Assembly: GCF_025725685.1 (NCBI RefSeq)
Contig: NZ_CP107008.1
Location: 3,782,001-3,846,000, forward strand
DNA length: 64,000 bases
Direction of reading: 5' to 3'
Source: Halomonas sp. M4R1S46
Lineage (GTDB): Bacteria > Pseudomonadota > Gammaproteobacteria > Pseudomonadales > Halomonadaceae
The notes under the pieces were generated by a model. The model made no database searches. It was not told where the DNA came from and worked only from the letters and a program-made list of their open reading frames with translations. Position numbers and translations under genes: made by a program. Numbering within the stretch: the first letter of the stretch is position 1; each line of letters opens with the position of its first letter. This document shows positions 35,898 to 43,192 of the stretch, piece by piece.

Positions 35898-36008
35898 CTC
35901 ATGAACGACTCGGTTACTTGCTCGCCACGAGCCGCGCTCAATCTTTCGCGAGCTGGGCGCGGCCTCTCCTCATCAACCAACAGCTGTCGATCATCCGGGA
36001 CCCTACGA

Positions 36009-36338
36009 CTAATGGCGATCGTCGGCACGACGGCTTACCTCGCAACCCAGGCAGCGACGGAAGGTCGCCTCCGCGGGCGTCTTGATCAGGGTCTCGGCGG
36101 CGGCGTCGACGTTCCCCCCCAGGGCACTGAACGGCAGCGACACCAGAAAGACCGCCGCGCCCCCGACCGTGGCCACGGCCAGCAGGGGCCGGGCCAGCAG
36201 CGCGTCCGCCACCATCGCCCCGCCACTCGGCCGTTCGGTGTCATGACCGTAGTCGTCCTGGGCCATGGCCGACTGACTCCCCACCACCATGACCATGGCC
36301 AGCATGGCACCCATCGCGTACTTGCCCAATGCCTTCAT
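36009..36338 (-). CDS. Exported small protein with one membrane segment, function unknown
   Basis: A 109-aa protein. A signal peptide (MKALGKYAMGAMLAMVMVVGSQSAMA) precedes a short acidic region, then a hydrophobic segment (LLAVATVGGAAVFLVSLPFSAL). The C-terminal part has two cysteines in FRRCLGCEV, a possible metal or disulfide site. GGGGA lies upstream of the ATG. It resembles a family of short envelope proteins often seen in pseudomonads, but I cannot name it. Normal GC, unlike the preceding barrel gene. Confidence 0.65.
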   Translation of the reverse strand: MKALGKYAMGAMLAMVMVVGSQSAMAQDDYGHDTERPSGGAMVADALLARPLLAVATVGGAAVFLVSLPFSALGGNVDAAAETLIKTPAEATFRRCLGCEVSRRADDRH

Positions 36339-36767
36339 CGTCCCCGCTCCCCTGGTTGCCGGCCAGCATGTGGCCGGATCGTCTACCTGAGCCGGATCAT
36401 GGCATTCCGACAGACCAGCCCCTGGAACCACCCGACGGATACACGCATTCACAGAACCTTACATTAGGGTAGTCGGCTTTCCCGGGTTCCCCAACCCTCG
36501 GAAATCTCCCCTCCCCAATGGCAGATAGCGCATGATGACGCCACCGACCGGGCTACTCACGACGATGCCGAAGCCGTGGGGTATGCCATCCACATGATCA
36601 GTGACAGCGGGGAAGCCTTCGCGATCGCCGCTCTCGGCCAGCCTGGGCTACCGCTTCTGAATCGGGCCCCGGGCCCACGATGCCCCACGGCCCCACTATT
36701 GCGAGGCTGTTGCGTTGCGGGCGGCGGGACGCCATGCTGCCGGCCCCGCCCGCCGACCGGAGCCACC
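36339..36767. other. 429-nt intergenic region, no gene recognised
   Basis: Divergent spacing between the small exported protein and the MATE gene, so two promoters should lie here. Frames run through it but show no signal peptide, domain or ribosome site. I see no clear repeat or RNA. Confidence 0.4.
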
Positions 36768-38102
36768 GTGACCTCGCCCGCGACCACCACCCAGGCCCCC
36801 CAGCGCATCTGGGCCCTGGCCTGGCCGATCATCCTCTCGAACATCACCGTCCCGCTGCTCGGGCTGGTCGATACCGCCGTGGTCGGCCACCTGCCGGACT
36901 CCCGCTACCTCGCCGCCGTGACCCTGGGTGCGACCCTGTTCGGTTTCCTCTACTGGGGCTTCGGCTTCCTGCGCATGGGCACCACCGGTCTCACCTCCCA
37001 GGCGGTCGGCCGCGAGGATGACGAGGCCGTCCGTACCCTGCTGGGGCAGTCGCTGCTGCTGGCCGGCGCCATCGGCGTCCTGCTGGTGCTGGCCGGCGGC
37101 CCGCTGGTCGAGTTCGGGCTGTGGCTGCTGGATGGCAGCGACCAGGCCACCGCGCTGGCCGCGGACTATGCGCGGATCCGCCTGCTCTCGGCCCCGGCGG
37201 TGCTGGCCAACTACGCCATCCTCGGCTGGTTCCTGGGCCAGCAGAACTCCCGGATCACGCTGTGGCTGCTGGTGTTGACCAACGGCGTCAATATCCTCCT
37301 CGACCTGGTGTTCGTGGTGGGACTGGGCATGACCAGCGACGGCGTGGCCTGGGCCACGGTGATCGCCGACTACAGCGCCCTGGCCTTCGGCCTGTGGCTG
37401 GTGTCGCGCCAGCTGGGAAACCTCGAGGGCCGCTTCCGCCGCGGCCGGCTGTGCCGACTGGCCGCCTATCGCGAGCTCTTCCAGGTCAACGCCAACCTCT
37501 TCGTGCGGACCCTGGGCCTGCTCTTCGCCATGGCCTTCTTCACCTCCCGAGGGGCGGCCCAGGGCGACACCGTGCTGGCCGCCAACGCCGTGCTGCTGCA
37601 GTTCATCATGCTGACCTCCTATGGACTGGACGGCTTCGCCCACGCCGCCGAGGCCCTGACCGGTCGCTCGGTGGGACGCCGGCGCTGGGACGAGTTCGCC
37701 GCCACGGTCCGCTCGGCCGCCCGCTTCTCGCTGGCCACCGCGGGGGGCGCCGCCCTGGCCTTCGCCCTGGGCGGCGAGTGGCTGATCGCCCTGCTCACCG
37801 GCCTGCCGGACGTGCGGAACACGGCCGGCCACTACCTGCCCTGGATGGTGGTCATGCCGCTGATCGCGGTGTGGAGCTACCTGCTGGACGGGGTCTTCAT
37901 CGGCGCCACGGCGATCCGCGAGATGCGCAACAGCATCTTCGTCGGCCTGGCAATCTACCTGCCGGTGTGGTGGCTCACCCGGGGACTGGGCAATCACGGC
38001 TTGTGGCTGGCCTTTCTCGTCTTCACCGCAGTGCGCTCGACGGTGCTGGTCGCCTACTACCGTCACTACCGACGGACACGCTGGGCGAGCGCCAAAACCT
38101 AG
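36768..38102 (+). CDS. MATE-family efflux transporter (DinF-like)
   Basis: A 444-aa protein with twelve hydrophobic segments. The N-terminal WALAWPIILSNITVPLLGLVDTAVVGHL is the usual DinF/MATE opening, followed by the GWFLGQQNSR segment in the first half. A GTG at 36768 with CGGAG upstream gives the normal family length; an upstream extension of 64 residues is rich in Pro and Cys and looks non-coding. Probably expels cationic drugs or metabolites by Na+ or H+ exchange. Confidence 0.88.
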   Translation: MTSPATTTQAPQRIWALAWPIILSNITVPLLGLVDTAVVGHLPDSRYLAAVTLGATLFGFLYWGFGFLRMGTTGLTSQAVGREDDEAVRTLLGQSLLLAGAIGVLLVLAGGPLVEFGLWLLDGSDQATALAADYARIRLLSAPAVLANYAILGWFLGQQNSRITLWLLVLTNGVNILLDLVFVVGLGMTSDGVAWATVIADYSALAFGLWLVSRQLGNLEGRFRRGRLCRLAAYRELFQVNANLFVRTLGLLFAMAFFTSRGAAQGDTVLAANAVLLQFIMLTSYGLDGFAHAAEALTGRSVGRRRWDEFAATVRSAARFSLATAGGAALAFALGGEWLIALLTGLPDVRNTAGHYLPWMVVMPLIAVWSYLLDGVFIGATAIREMRNSIFVGLAIYLPVWWLTRGLGNHGLWLAFLVFTAVRSTVLVAYYRHYRRTRWASAKT

Positions 38103-38152
38103 ACATTCGTCGCCTTTGACAACATTTCGCCCCCGCGGCAACGTGATACCCC

Positions 38153-38190
38153 AGCCTGCAGGCCGAGCACCGGCCGCGGATCCGCAGGCT
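38153..38190 (+). other. Two-tier hairpin in the atoE leader
   Basis: AGCCTGC (38153-38159)/GCAGGCT (38184-38190) enclose GGCCG (38161-38165)/CGGCC (38171-38175). The structure ends 25 nt before the atoE start. It could be a terminator of the MATE gene without U run or a leader structure. Confidence 0.4.
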
Positions 38191-38215
38191 CCCGCAACGG
38201 AAAAGGGACATCTCC

Positions 38216-39526
38216 ATGCTGAAGCTGCTGTCACGCCCGGCCGTCAAGATGGTCGAGCGCTACCTTCCCGACCCCTACATCTTCGTCCTGCTGCTGACGG
38301 TGATCGCCGCGGGCGCGGCCATCGCCGTGGAGCGCCAGACCCCGCTGGCGGTGCTGCGCTTCTGGGGCGACGGGTTCTGGAACCTGCTGACGTTCTCGAT
38401 GCAGATGCTGCTGGTGCTGGTCACCGGCTTCATGCTGGCCAGCTCGCCGCCGGTCAAGCGCCTGCTGCAGCGCCTGGCCGGCCTGGCCAATAACCCGGGG
38501 GCCGCCATCGTGCTGGTGACCCTGGTGTCGCTGGCCGCCAGCTGGATCAACTGGGGCTTCGGCCTGGTGGTGGGGGCGCTGTTCGCCAAGGAGCTGGCCC
38601 GGCAGATCCGGGTGGACTATCGCCTGCTGGTGGCCAGCGCCTACTCGGGCTTCATCGTCTGGCATGGCGGCCTGGCCGGCTCGGTGCCGCTGACCATCGC
38701 CACCGAGGGCCACTTCACCGCCGAGCGGATCGGCGTGATCGGCACCGGCGAGACCATCTTCTCGCTGTTCAACCTGGTCATCGTGCTGGCACTGTTCGTG
38801 GCGATGCCGCTGTTCAACCGCCTGATGCTGCCCGACGAGCAGGACAGCGTCTTCGTCGACCCCAGCCTGCTCGACGACGGCGAGGCGCGCCGCGTGCGCA
38901 TCACCCGCCCCGCCGAGCACCTGGAGAACAGCATGACCCTGGCCTGGCTGGTGGGCATCCCGGGGCTGTTGTTCCTGCTCGACCACTTCGTGCTGCAGGG
39001 CGGCGGGCTCAACCTCAACGTGGTCAACTTCCTGTTCCTGTTCCTGGCCGTCGTGCTGCACCGCACCCCCCGCAGCCTGCTCGAGAGTCTCCACGAGGCC
39101 ATCAAGGGCGGCGCCGGCATCGTCATCCAGTTCCCCTTCTACGCCGGCATCATGGCGATCATGGTCCAGTCCGGCCTGGCCGAGACGCTCTCGGAAGCGC
39201 TGATCTCACTGGCCACCGAGGCCACCCTGCCGGTCTGGACCTTCATCAGTGCCGGCATCGTCAATATCTTCGTACCCTCCGGGGGCGGCCAGTGGGCCGT
39301 GCAGGCGCCGGTCATGCTGCCGGCCGCCGAGGCCCTGGGCGTGGACATCCCCAGGGTCGCCATGGCCGTGGCCTGGGGCGATGCCTGGACCAACCTGCTG
39401 CAGCCGTTCTGGGCCCTGCCGGTGCTCGGCATCGCCGGGCTCAAGGCCAAGGACATCATGGGCTTCTGCCTGGTCCAGTTGCTGCTCACCGGCCTGATCA
39501 TCGGCGCGGGGCTGACCTGGCTCTGA
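38216..39526 (+). CDS. atoE: Short-chain fatty acid transporter (AtoE family)
   Basis: A 436-aa membrane protein with about eleven helices. Motifs typical of AtoE are PDPYIFVLLLT, LVTGFMLASSPPV, SWINWGFGLVVGALFAKE and PSGGGQWAVQAPVM. It carries butyrate, acetoacetate or similar short acids. The BKACE reaction in the pca region would make acetoacetate, so the two could meet in physiology, though they are 19 kb apart. Single gene, followed by a thioesterase. Confidence 0.88.
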   Translation: MLKLLSRPAVKMVERYLPDPYIFVLLLTVIAAGAAIAVERQTPLAVLRFWGDGFWNLLTFSMQMLLVLVTGFMLASSPPVKRLLQRLAGLANNPGAAIVLVTLVSLAASWINWGFGLVVGALFAKELARQIRVDYRLLVASAYSGFIVWHGGLAGSVPLTIATEGHFTAERIGVIGTGETIFSLFNLVIVLALFVAMPLFNRLMLPDEQDSVFVDPSLLDDGEARRVRITRPAEHLENSMTLAWLVGIPGLLFLLDHFVLQGGGLNLNVVNFLFLFLAVVLHRTPRSLLESLHEAIKGGAGIVIQFPFYAGIMAIMVQSGLAETLSEALISLATEATLPVWTFISAGIVNIFVPSGGGQWAVQAPVMLPAAEALGVDIPRVAMAVAWGDAWTNLLQPFWALPVLGIAGLKAKDIMGFCLVQLLLTGLIIGAGLTWL

Positions 39527-39616
39527 TCCCGGCACCCGAGGAAGGAAACGCCTTGTGCCCTCGGCGGGGCCAAGGCGTTATGCTGGAGGGACAATAGCGC
39601 AAAGGACCTCCCCTCG

Positions 39617-40120
39617 ATGGACGAACAAGCCCTTCCCGGCCAGCACGAACTCACCATGACCGTGCTGATGACCCCCGACATGGCCAACTTCAGCGGCAAG
39701 GTGCATGGCGGCGCCATCCTCAAGAAGCTCGACGAGGTGGCCTACGCCTGCGCCAGCCGCTATGCCGGCCACTATGTGGTGACCCTCTCGGTGGACCAGG
39801 TGCGTTTCAAGCAGCCCATTCACGTCGGCGAACTGGTCACCTTCCTGGCCTGCGTGAACCACGTGGGCCGTTCCTCCATGGAGATCGGCATCAAGGTGGT
39901 GGCCGAGGACATCCAGAACAAGCTGATCCGCCACACCAACAGCTGCTACCTGACCATGGTGGCCGTGGACGGTGACGGCAAGCCGGCACCGGTCCCACCG
40001 CTCAAGCTGGAGACCCGAGCCCAGAAGCTGCGCTTCGAGAAGGCGGCCCTGCGCAAGAAGCTACGCAAGCAGGCCGAGGAGGAGGAGCGCCGCACCCAGT
40101 TCGAGCACGACACCCCCTAG
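39617..40120 (+). CDS. Acyl-CoA thioesterase (YciA/BACH-type hotdog)
   Basis: A 167-aa hotdog-fold thioesterase. NFSGKVHGGAILKKLDEVAYACA carries the conserved helix with the catalytic acid, and VGELVTFLACVNHVGRSSMEI matches the second strand-helix of the acyl-CoA hydrolase group. A basic coiled tail (about residues 130-160, Lys/Arg/Glu-rich) is added. Hydrolyses acyl-CoA; chain length unknown. It follows atoE by 90 nt on the same strand. Confidence 0.87.
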   Translation: MDEQALPGQHELTMTVLMTPDMANFSGKVHGGAILKKLDEVAYACASRYAGHYVVTLSVDQVRFKQPIHVGELVTFLACVNHVGRSSMEIGIKVVAEDIQNKLIRHTNSCYLTMVAVDGDGKPAPVPPLKLETRAQKLRFEKAALRKKLRKQAEEEERRTQFEHDTP

Positions 40121-40124
40121 AGTC

Positions 40125-40256
40125 TCAGTAGGATTCCTCCTGGATCGCCTCACCGCCCTCCTCGATGTCCTGCCCCATGCCGCGCATCGTGTTGCAGCCG
40201 GCGAGCAGCGACAAGGTGAACAGGGCGACCAGTACCAGTGACAGTGTGCGTTTCAT
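40125..40256 (-). CDS. Entericidin-like lipoprotein (43 aa)
   Basis: A 43-codon gene. The translation begins with a basic-hydrophobic signal (MKRTLSLVLVALFTLSL) and a lipobox LLAGC, then NTMRGMGQDIEEGGEAIQEE, the entericidin EcnA/EcnB pattern. The start is preceded by GAGGAGG. Entericidins are small membrane lipoproteins with toxin/antidote activity in E. coli; only one copy is seen here. It runs convergent to the thioesterase gene, with four bases between stops. Confidence 0.88.
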   Translation of the reverse strand: MKRTLSLVLVALFTLSLLAGCNTMRGMGQDIEEGGEAIQEESY

Positions 40257-40342
40257 GGGGGCCTCCTCGAGTCGGTGATCAAGCAACCAGCAATCGCTTA
40301 TTCAATCTAGCAGGCATCTCCCTCAATCGGCGAGGGGCAATC

Positions 40343-41089
40343 TCAGGCCAGCAGCAGCCGCAGGATGATGGCGACGATCACGGCGAGGGTCAGCCATTTC
40401 ACCCACAGGGCGCCGCGCGGGCTCATGTTGACCTGCACCGCCAGCCAGGCCCCGAGCATGCTGCCGGCGGCCAGGGCCAGCCCGTGGCCCCAGCGGACCT
40501 GGTCCTGGTACAGGAACATGCCCAGGGCCGGCAGGGTATAGACCAGCACGATCAGCACCTTGAAGACGTTCACCTGGGCCAGGTCGATGCGCAGCAGACG
40601 GTAGAGCACCACGATGAAGAGGATCCCCACCCCGACCTGGATGAAGCCGCCGTAGACCCCGATGACGAACATCGCCAGGTAGACCGCCGGCGTCAGTCGC
40701 TCGGGGGTCAGCGGGCGGGTCTCGAGGCGCGGCTGGGGCAGCAGCATCAGCACCGCGGCCACGGCCATCACGCCGATCAGGATCGCCTCGAACAGCGCAT
40801 CGCTGACCCGCAGGGCCAGCCAGGCGCCGAGCAGCGAGCCGAGCACCGCCGGCACCGCGAGACGCAGGCTCAGGCCGATATGGCGGGCGCCGACGCGCAG
40901 GAAGCTGACCACGGCCGAGACGCTCTGCAGGGCGATGGAGACCCGGTTGGTACCGTTGGCGGCCTGGGGGGGAAGCCCCAGGAACATCAGCATCGGCAGG
41001 GTGAGCATCGAGCCGCCCGCCGAGAGGACATTGATGAAACCGGCCAGGGTGCCGATGCCGAGCAGGGCCAGGGCTTCGAGAAGGGTCAT
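40343..41089 (-). CDS. TauE/SafE-family membrane permease
   Basis: A 248-aa protein with about eight hydrophobic helices in two similar halves: GFINVLSAGGSMLTLPML and YGGFIQVGVGILFIVVL are the paired reentrant motifs. Family members export sulfite, sulfoacetate or other organic anions. Nothing next to it shows the substrate. A second member is encoded at 56538-57251. Confidence 0.85.
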   Translation of the reverse strand: MTLLEALALLGIGTLAGFINVLSAGGSMLTLPMLMFLGLPPQAANGTNRVSIALQSVSAVVSFLRVGARHIGLSLRLAVPAVLGSLLGAWLALRVSDALFEAILIGVMAVAAVLMLLPQPRLETRPLTPERLTPAVYLAMFVIGVYGGFIQVGVGILFIVVLYRLLRIDLAQVNVFKVLIVLVYTLPALGMFLYQDQVRWGHGLALAAGSMLGAWLAVQVNMSPRGALWVKWLTLAVIVAIILRLLLA

Positions 41090-41208
41090 GACGGAATCCT
41101 TTGCTGCATGACACGGGACGGCCGTCCAGCATAGCGATTCGCTCCCGGGTCGTCGCCCGCTGTGCCATGATGGCAGCGGGATCAGCCAACGAATCGAAGG
41201 AGAGCGCC

Positions 41209-41640
41209 ATGTCGAATTTCGAGCCGGATGCCCGTCTGGTGGAGGACAGCTACCCCGTCACCGAGCTGCCGCTCTGCCAGCTGCGGCTGATGAACGACGC
41301 CCGCTTTCCCTGGCTGCTGCTGGTACCGCGTCGCACCGCCGTCAGCGAGGTCTTCGAGCTCGACGAGGCCGAGCAGCGTCAGCTGTGGCGCGAGGCCACC
41401 CTGGTCGGGCGCGCCCTCAAGGAAGGGTTCGGCGGCGACAAGCTCAACATCGCCACCCTGGGCAACATGGTGCCCCAGTTGCACCTGCACGTGATCCTGC
41501 GCCGTCGGGACGATGCGGCCTGGCCGGGGCCGGTCTGGGGCCATGGCGAGGCCGAGGCCTACGACCTGGATGCCCTGGCCGCCATGCGCGATCGTCTGCT
41601 CGCCCAGGTCGAGGGGATCGACTGGTCCCGGGAGGCCTGA
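41209..41640 (+). CDS. HIT-domain hydrolase
   Basis: A 143-aa histidine-triad protein. The active-site string is QLHLHVILRRRDD, preceded by DKLNIATLGNMVPQ, as in the proteobacterial HIT subgroup with an N-terminal FPWLLLVPRR. It likely hydrolyses a nucleotide phosphoramidate or dinucleotide. ATG at 41209 has AAGGAGA upstream; the in-frame extension before it is non-coding. Confidence 0.87.
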   Translation: MSNFEPDARLVEDSYPVTELPLCQLRLMNDARFPWLLLVPRRTAVSEVFELDEAEQRQLWREATLVGRALKEGFGGDKLNIATLGNMVPQLHLHVILRRRDDAAWPGPVWGHGEAEAYDLDALAAMRDRLLAQVEGIDWSREA

Positions 41641-41646
41641 GGGCCC

Positions 41647-42006
41647 TCAGCGGGCCATCTCGAGGCGGGAATTCAGCTCGGTGAGCAGCGGCTCGACCAG
41701 CGATGGGGGCAAGGGGCGGTTGCCGCGGTAGGCCGTCATGGCGACCCGGCTCGCCGTGCCGCTGTCCTGCACCTCCAGCTTCACCCGGTAGCCCGGCCAG
41801 CGGGCGATCACCGCCTCCAGCCGCCCCAGCCCGGCATCGGCGTGGCGAATCACGTAGCCCCGCGCCATCAGCAGCTCCAGGCTCTCCACCAGCACCGTCC
41901 GGGACGCTACCGACAGCTCCCGTACCGCCGGGGTGGCCGGGGGCGGCGTGGACGCACAGCCCGCCAGCCACAGCACCAGCCCCACCGCCATCAGCCGTGC
42001 CCTCAT
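41647..42006 (-). CDS. Lipoprotein A of a tandem pair, function unknown
   Basis: A 119-aa lipoprotein with lipobox LAGC (Cys17). After a Pro-rich linker a domain follows with VESLELLMARGYVIRHADAG and LEAVIARW, then a strand RVAMTAY and a C-terminal helix. The upstream partner has a similar opening (VVAALEDQDFLVRHTSVDLG), so the two may share a fold. Its ATG overlaps the partner's stop by four bases. No family recognised. Six nt separate its stop from the HIT gene stop. Confidence 0.72.
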   Translation of the reverse strand: MRARLMAVGLVLWLAGCASTPPPATPAVRELSVASRTVLVESLELLMARGYVIRHADAGLGRLEAVIARWPGYRVKLEVQDSGTASRVAMTAYRGNRPLPPSLVEPLLTELNSRLEMAR

Positions 42007-42545
42007 GGTGTCGCCTCCGCCGGCTGGCGCCGGATCGCCAGGCGCAGCCGGCGACAGAAGGCCTCATCGCTGGCGGTACGCGACTCCCGCATCGCGCCGC
42101 GCCAGTCGAACAGCCGGTAGTCGCGGGTCACCTGGACCCGCTCCGGCCCCACCACCGCCGAGACGCGCTCGATCTCGGTGGCCTCCTCGTCGACCGAGGC
42201 ATAGCCCACTCCCATGCCCAGCACCACGCCCGAGGCGACGCGTCCGCCGCTGCCGCCCACCACGAAGCCGCCCAGCCGGGGGCCGGGGTCGACGGCGTTG
42301 TGGTAGATGGTCCGCCTGGCCCGCTCGGCGCTGACCAGGCCCAGGTCGACCGAGGTGTGGCGCACCAGGAAGTCCTGGTCCTCCAGAGCCGCGACGACTC
42401 GTGGCAGGGTCGTCGGCGGGGTGTCGGCATCGACGGGCCACTGACAGGCCGGGTCGGGTGGCGGCTCGGCCACCGGCAGGCTCGAGGGCACGCCCTGACA
42501 GCCGGCCAGTCCCACCAGCAGGCATAACCACCACGCTCGCTGCAT
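42003..42545 (-). CDS. Lipoprotein B of a tandem pair, function unknown
   Basis: A 180-aa lipoprotein with lipobox LAGC (Cys16). After a linker it has VVAALEDQDFLVRHTSVDLGLV, a glycine-rich hydrophobic segment (FVVGGSGGRVASGVVLGMGVGYASV) that could lie in a membrane, and a basic C-terminal part RVQVTRDYRLFDWRGAMRES. Both members of the pair face the periplasm or outer membrane. Function unknown; co-translation with lipoprotein A suggests a complex. Confidence 0.72.
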   Translation of the reverse strand: MQRAWWLCLLVGLAGCQGVPSSLPVAEPPPDPACQWPVDADTPPTTLPRVVAALEDQDFLVRHTSVDLGLVSAERARRTIYHNAVDPGPRLGGFVVGGSGGRVASGVVLGMGVGYASVDEEATEIERVSAVVGPERVQVTRDYRLFDWRGAMRESRTASDEAFCRRLRLAIRRQPAEATP

Positions 42546-42682
42546 CGCCCCACTCCCCCATGGCCTCTGGTGAGTCTAGCCCGGCCAGGCCCTTGAAGCA
42601 TCAGGCCGTCGCCCGCACGTCATGGAATCAGCCTATGATGGCGATGCACGGAATTCGCTACTCCCTGCGCCATCCCGCTGCC

Positions 42683-42688
42683 TACACT
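42683..42688 (+). promoter_or_regulatory. Possible stationary-phase type -10 box before dps
   Basis: CTACACT (TACACT at 42683-42688) without a recognisable -35 element, 31 nt before the dps start. This is the form expected of sigma-S promoters, which often drive dps. Confidence 0.4.
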
Positions 42689-42718
42689 GGCATCACACGC
42701 GATCAAGGAGGCATTCGC

Positions 42719-43192
42719 ATGAGCGACACCAACAGCATCGGCCTGCACGAGTCCAGCGCCAGCCAGCTAGCCGAGCGGCTCAACGTCCTGCTGGCCAACT
42801 ACCAGATCTTCTACATGAACGTGCGCGGCTATCACTGGAACGTGAAGGGCCATGACTTCTTCCAGCTGCACACCAAGTTCGAGGAGCTCTACACCGACCT
42901 GCTGATGAAGGTCGACGAGGTGGCCGAGCGCGTGCTGACCCTGGGTCACCAGCCGGTGCACGCCTACAGCGATTACGTGCGCATCGCCAGCATCCAGGAA
43001 GACAAGGACGTCCACGATGGCGAGGCCTGCGTGCGCGGCGTCCTGCAGGGCTACCAGTCGTTGATCGAGCTGCAGCGCGAGATCCTCTCGCTGGCCTCGG
43101 ATGCCGACGACGAGGGCACCGCCGCCCAGGTCGGCGACTACATCCGCGAGCAGGAAAAGACCGTCTGGATGCTGGGCGCCTACCTGGGCTGA
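42719..43192 (+). CDS. dps: Dps-family ferritin-like DNA-protection protein
   Basis: A 157-aa protein. The ferroxidase-site helix pair is seen as YHWNVKGHDFFQLHTKFEELY (His, Asp/Glu ligands) and DEVAERVLTLG. It would form a 12-mer that oxidises iron with peroxide and protects DNA. AAGGAGG lies upstream of the ATG. The N-terminal tail lacks the long Lys-rich extension of E. coli Dps, so DNA binding may be weak. Its stop lies inside the 3' end of the convergent rmuC gene. Confidence 0.92.
   Translation: MSDTNSIGLHESSASQLAERLNVLLANYQIFYMNVRGYHWNVKGHDFFQLHTKFEELYTDLLMKVDEVAERVLTLGHQPVHAYSDYVRIASIQEDKDVHDGEACVRGVLQGYQSLIELQREILSLASDADDEGTAAQVGDYIREQEKTVWMLGAYLG

Noticed and set aside
36576..36767. 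N-terminal extension of the MATE protein
   Set aside because: Pro/Cys-rich and unlike the family; the GTG at 36768 has a ribosome site and gives the standard length.
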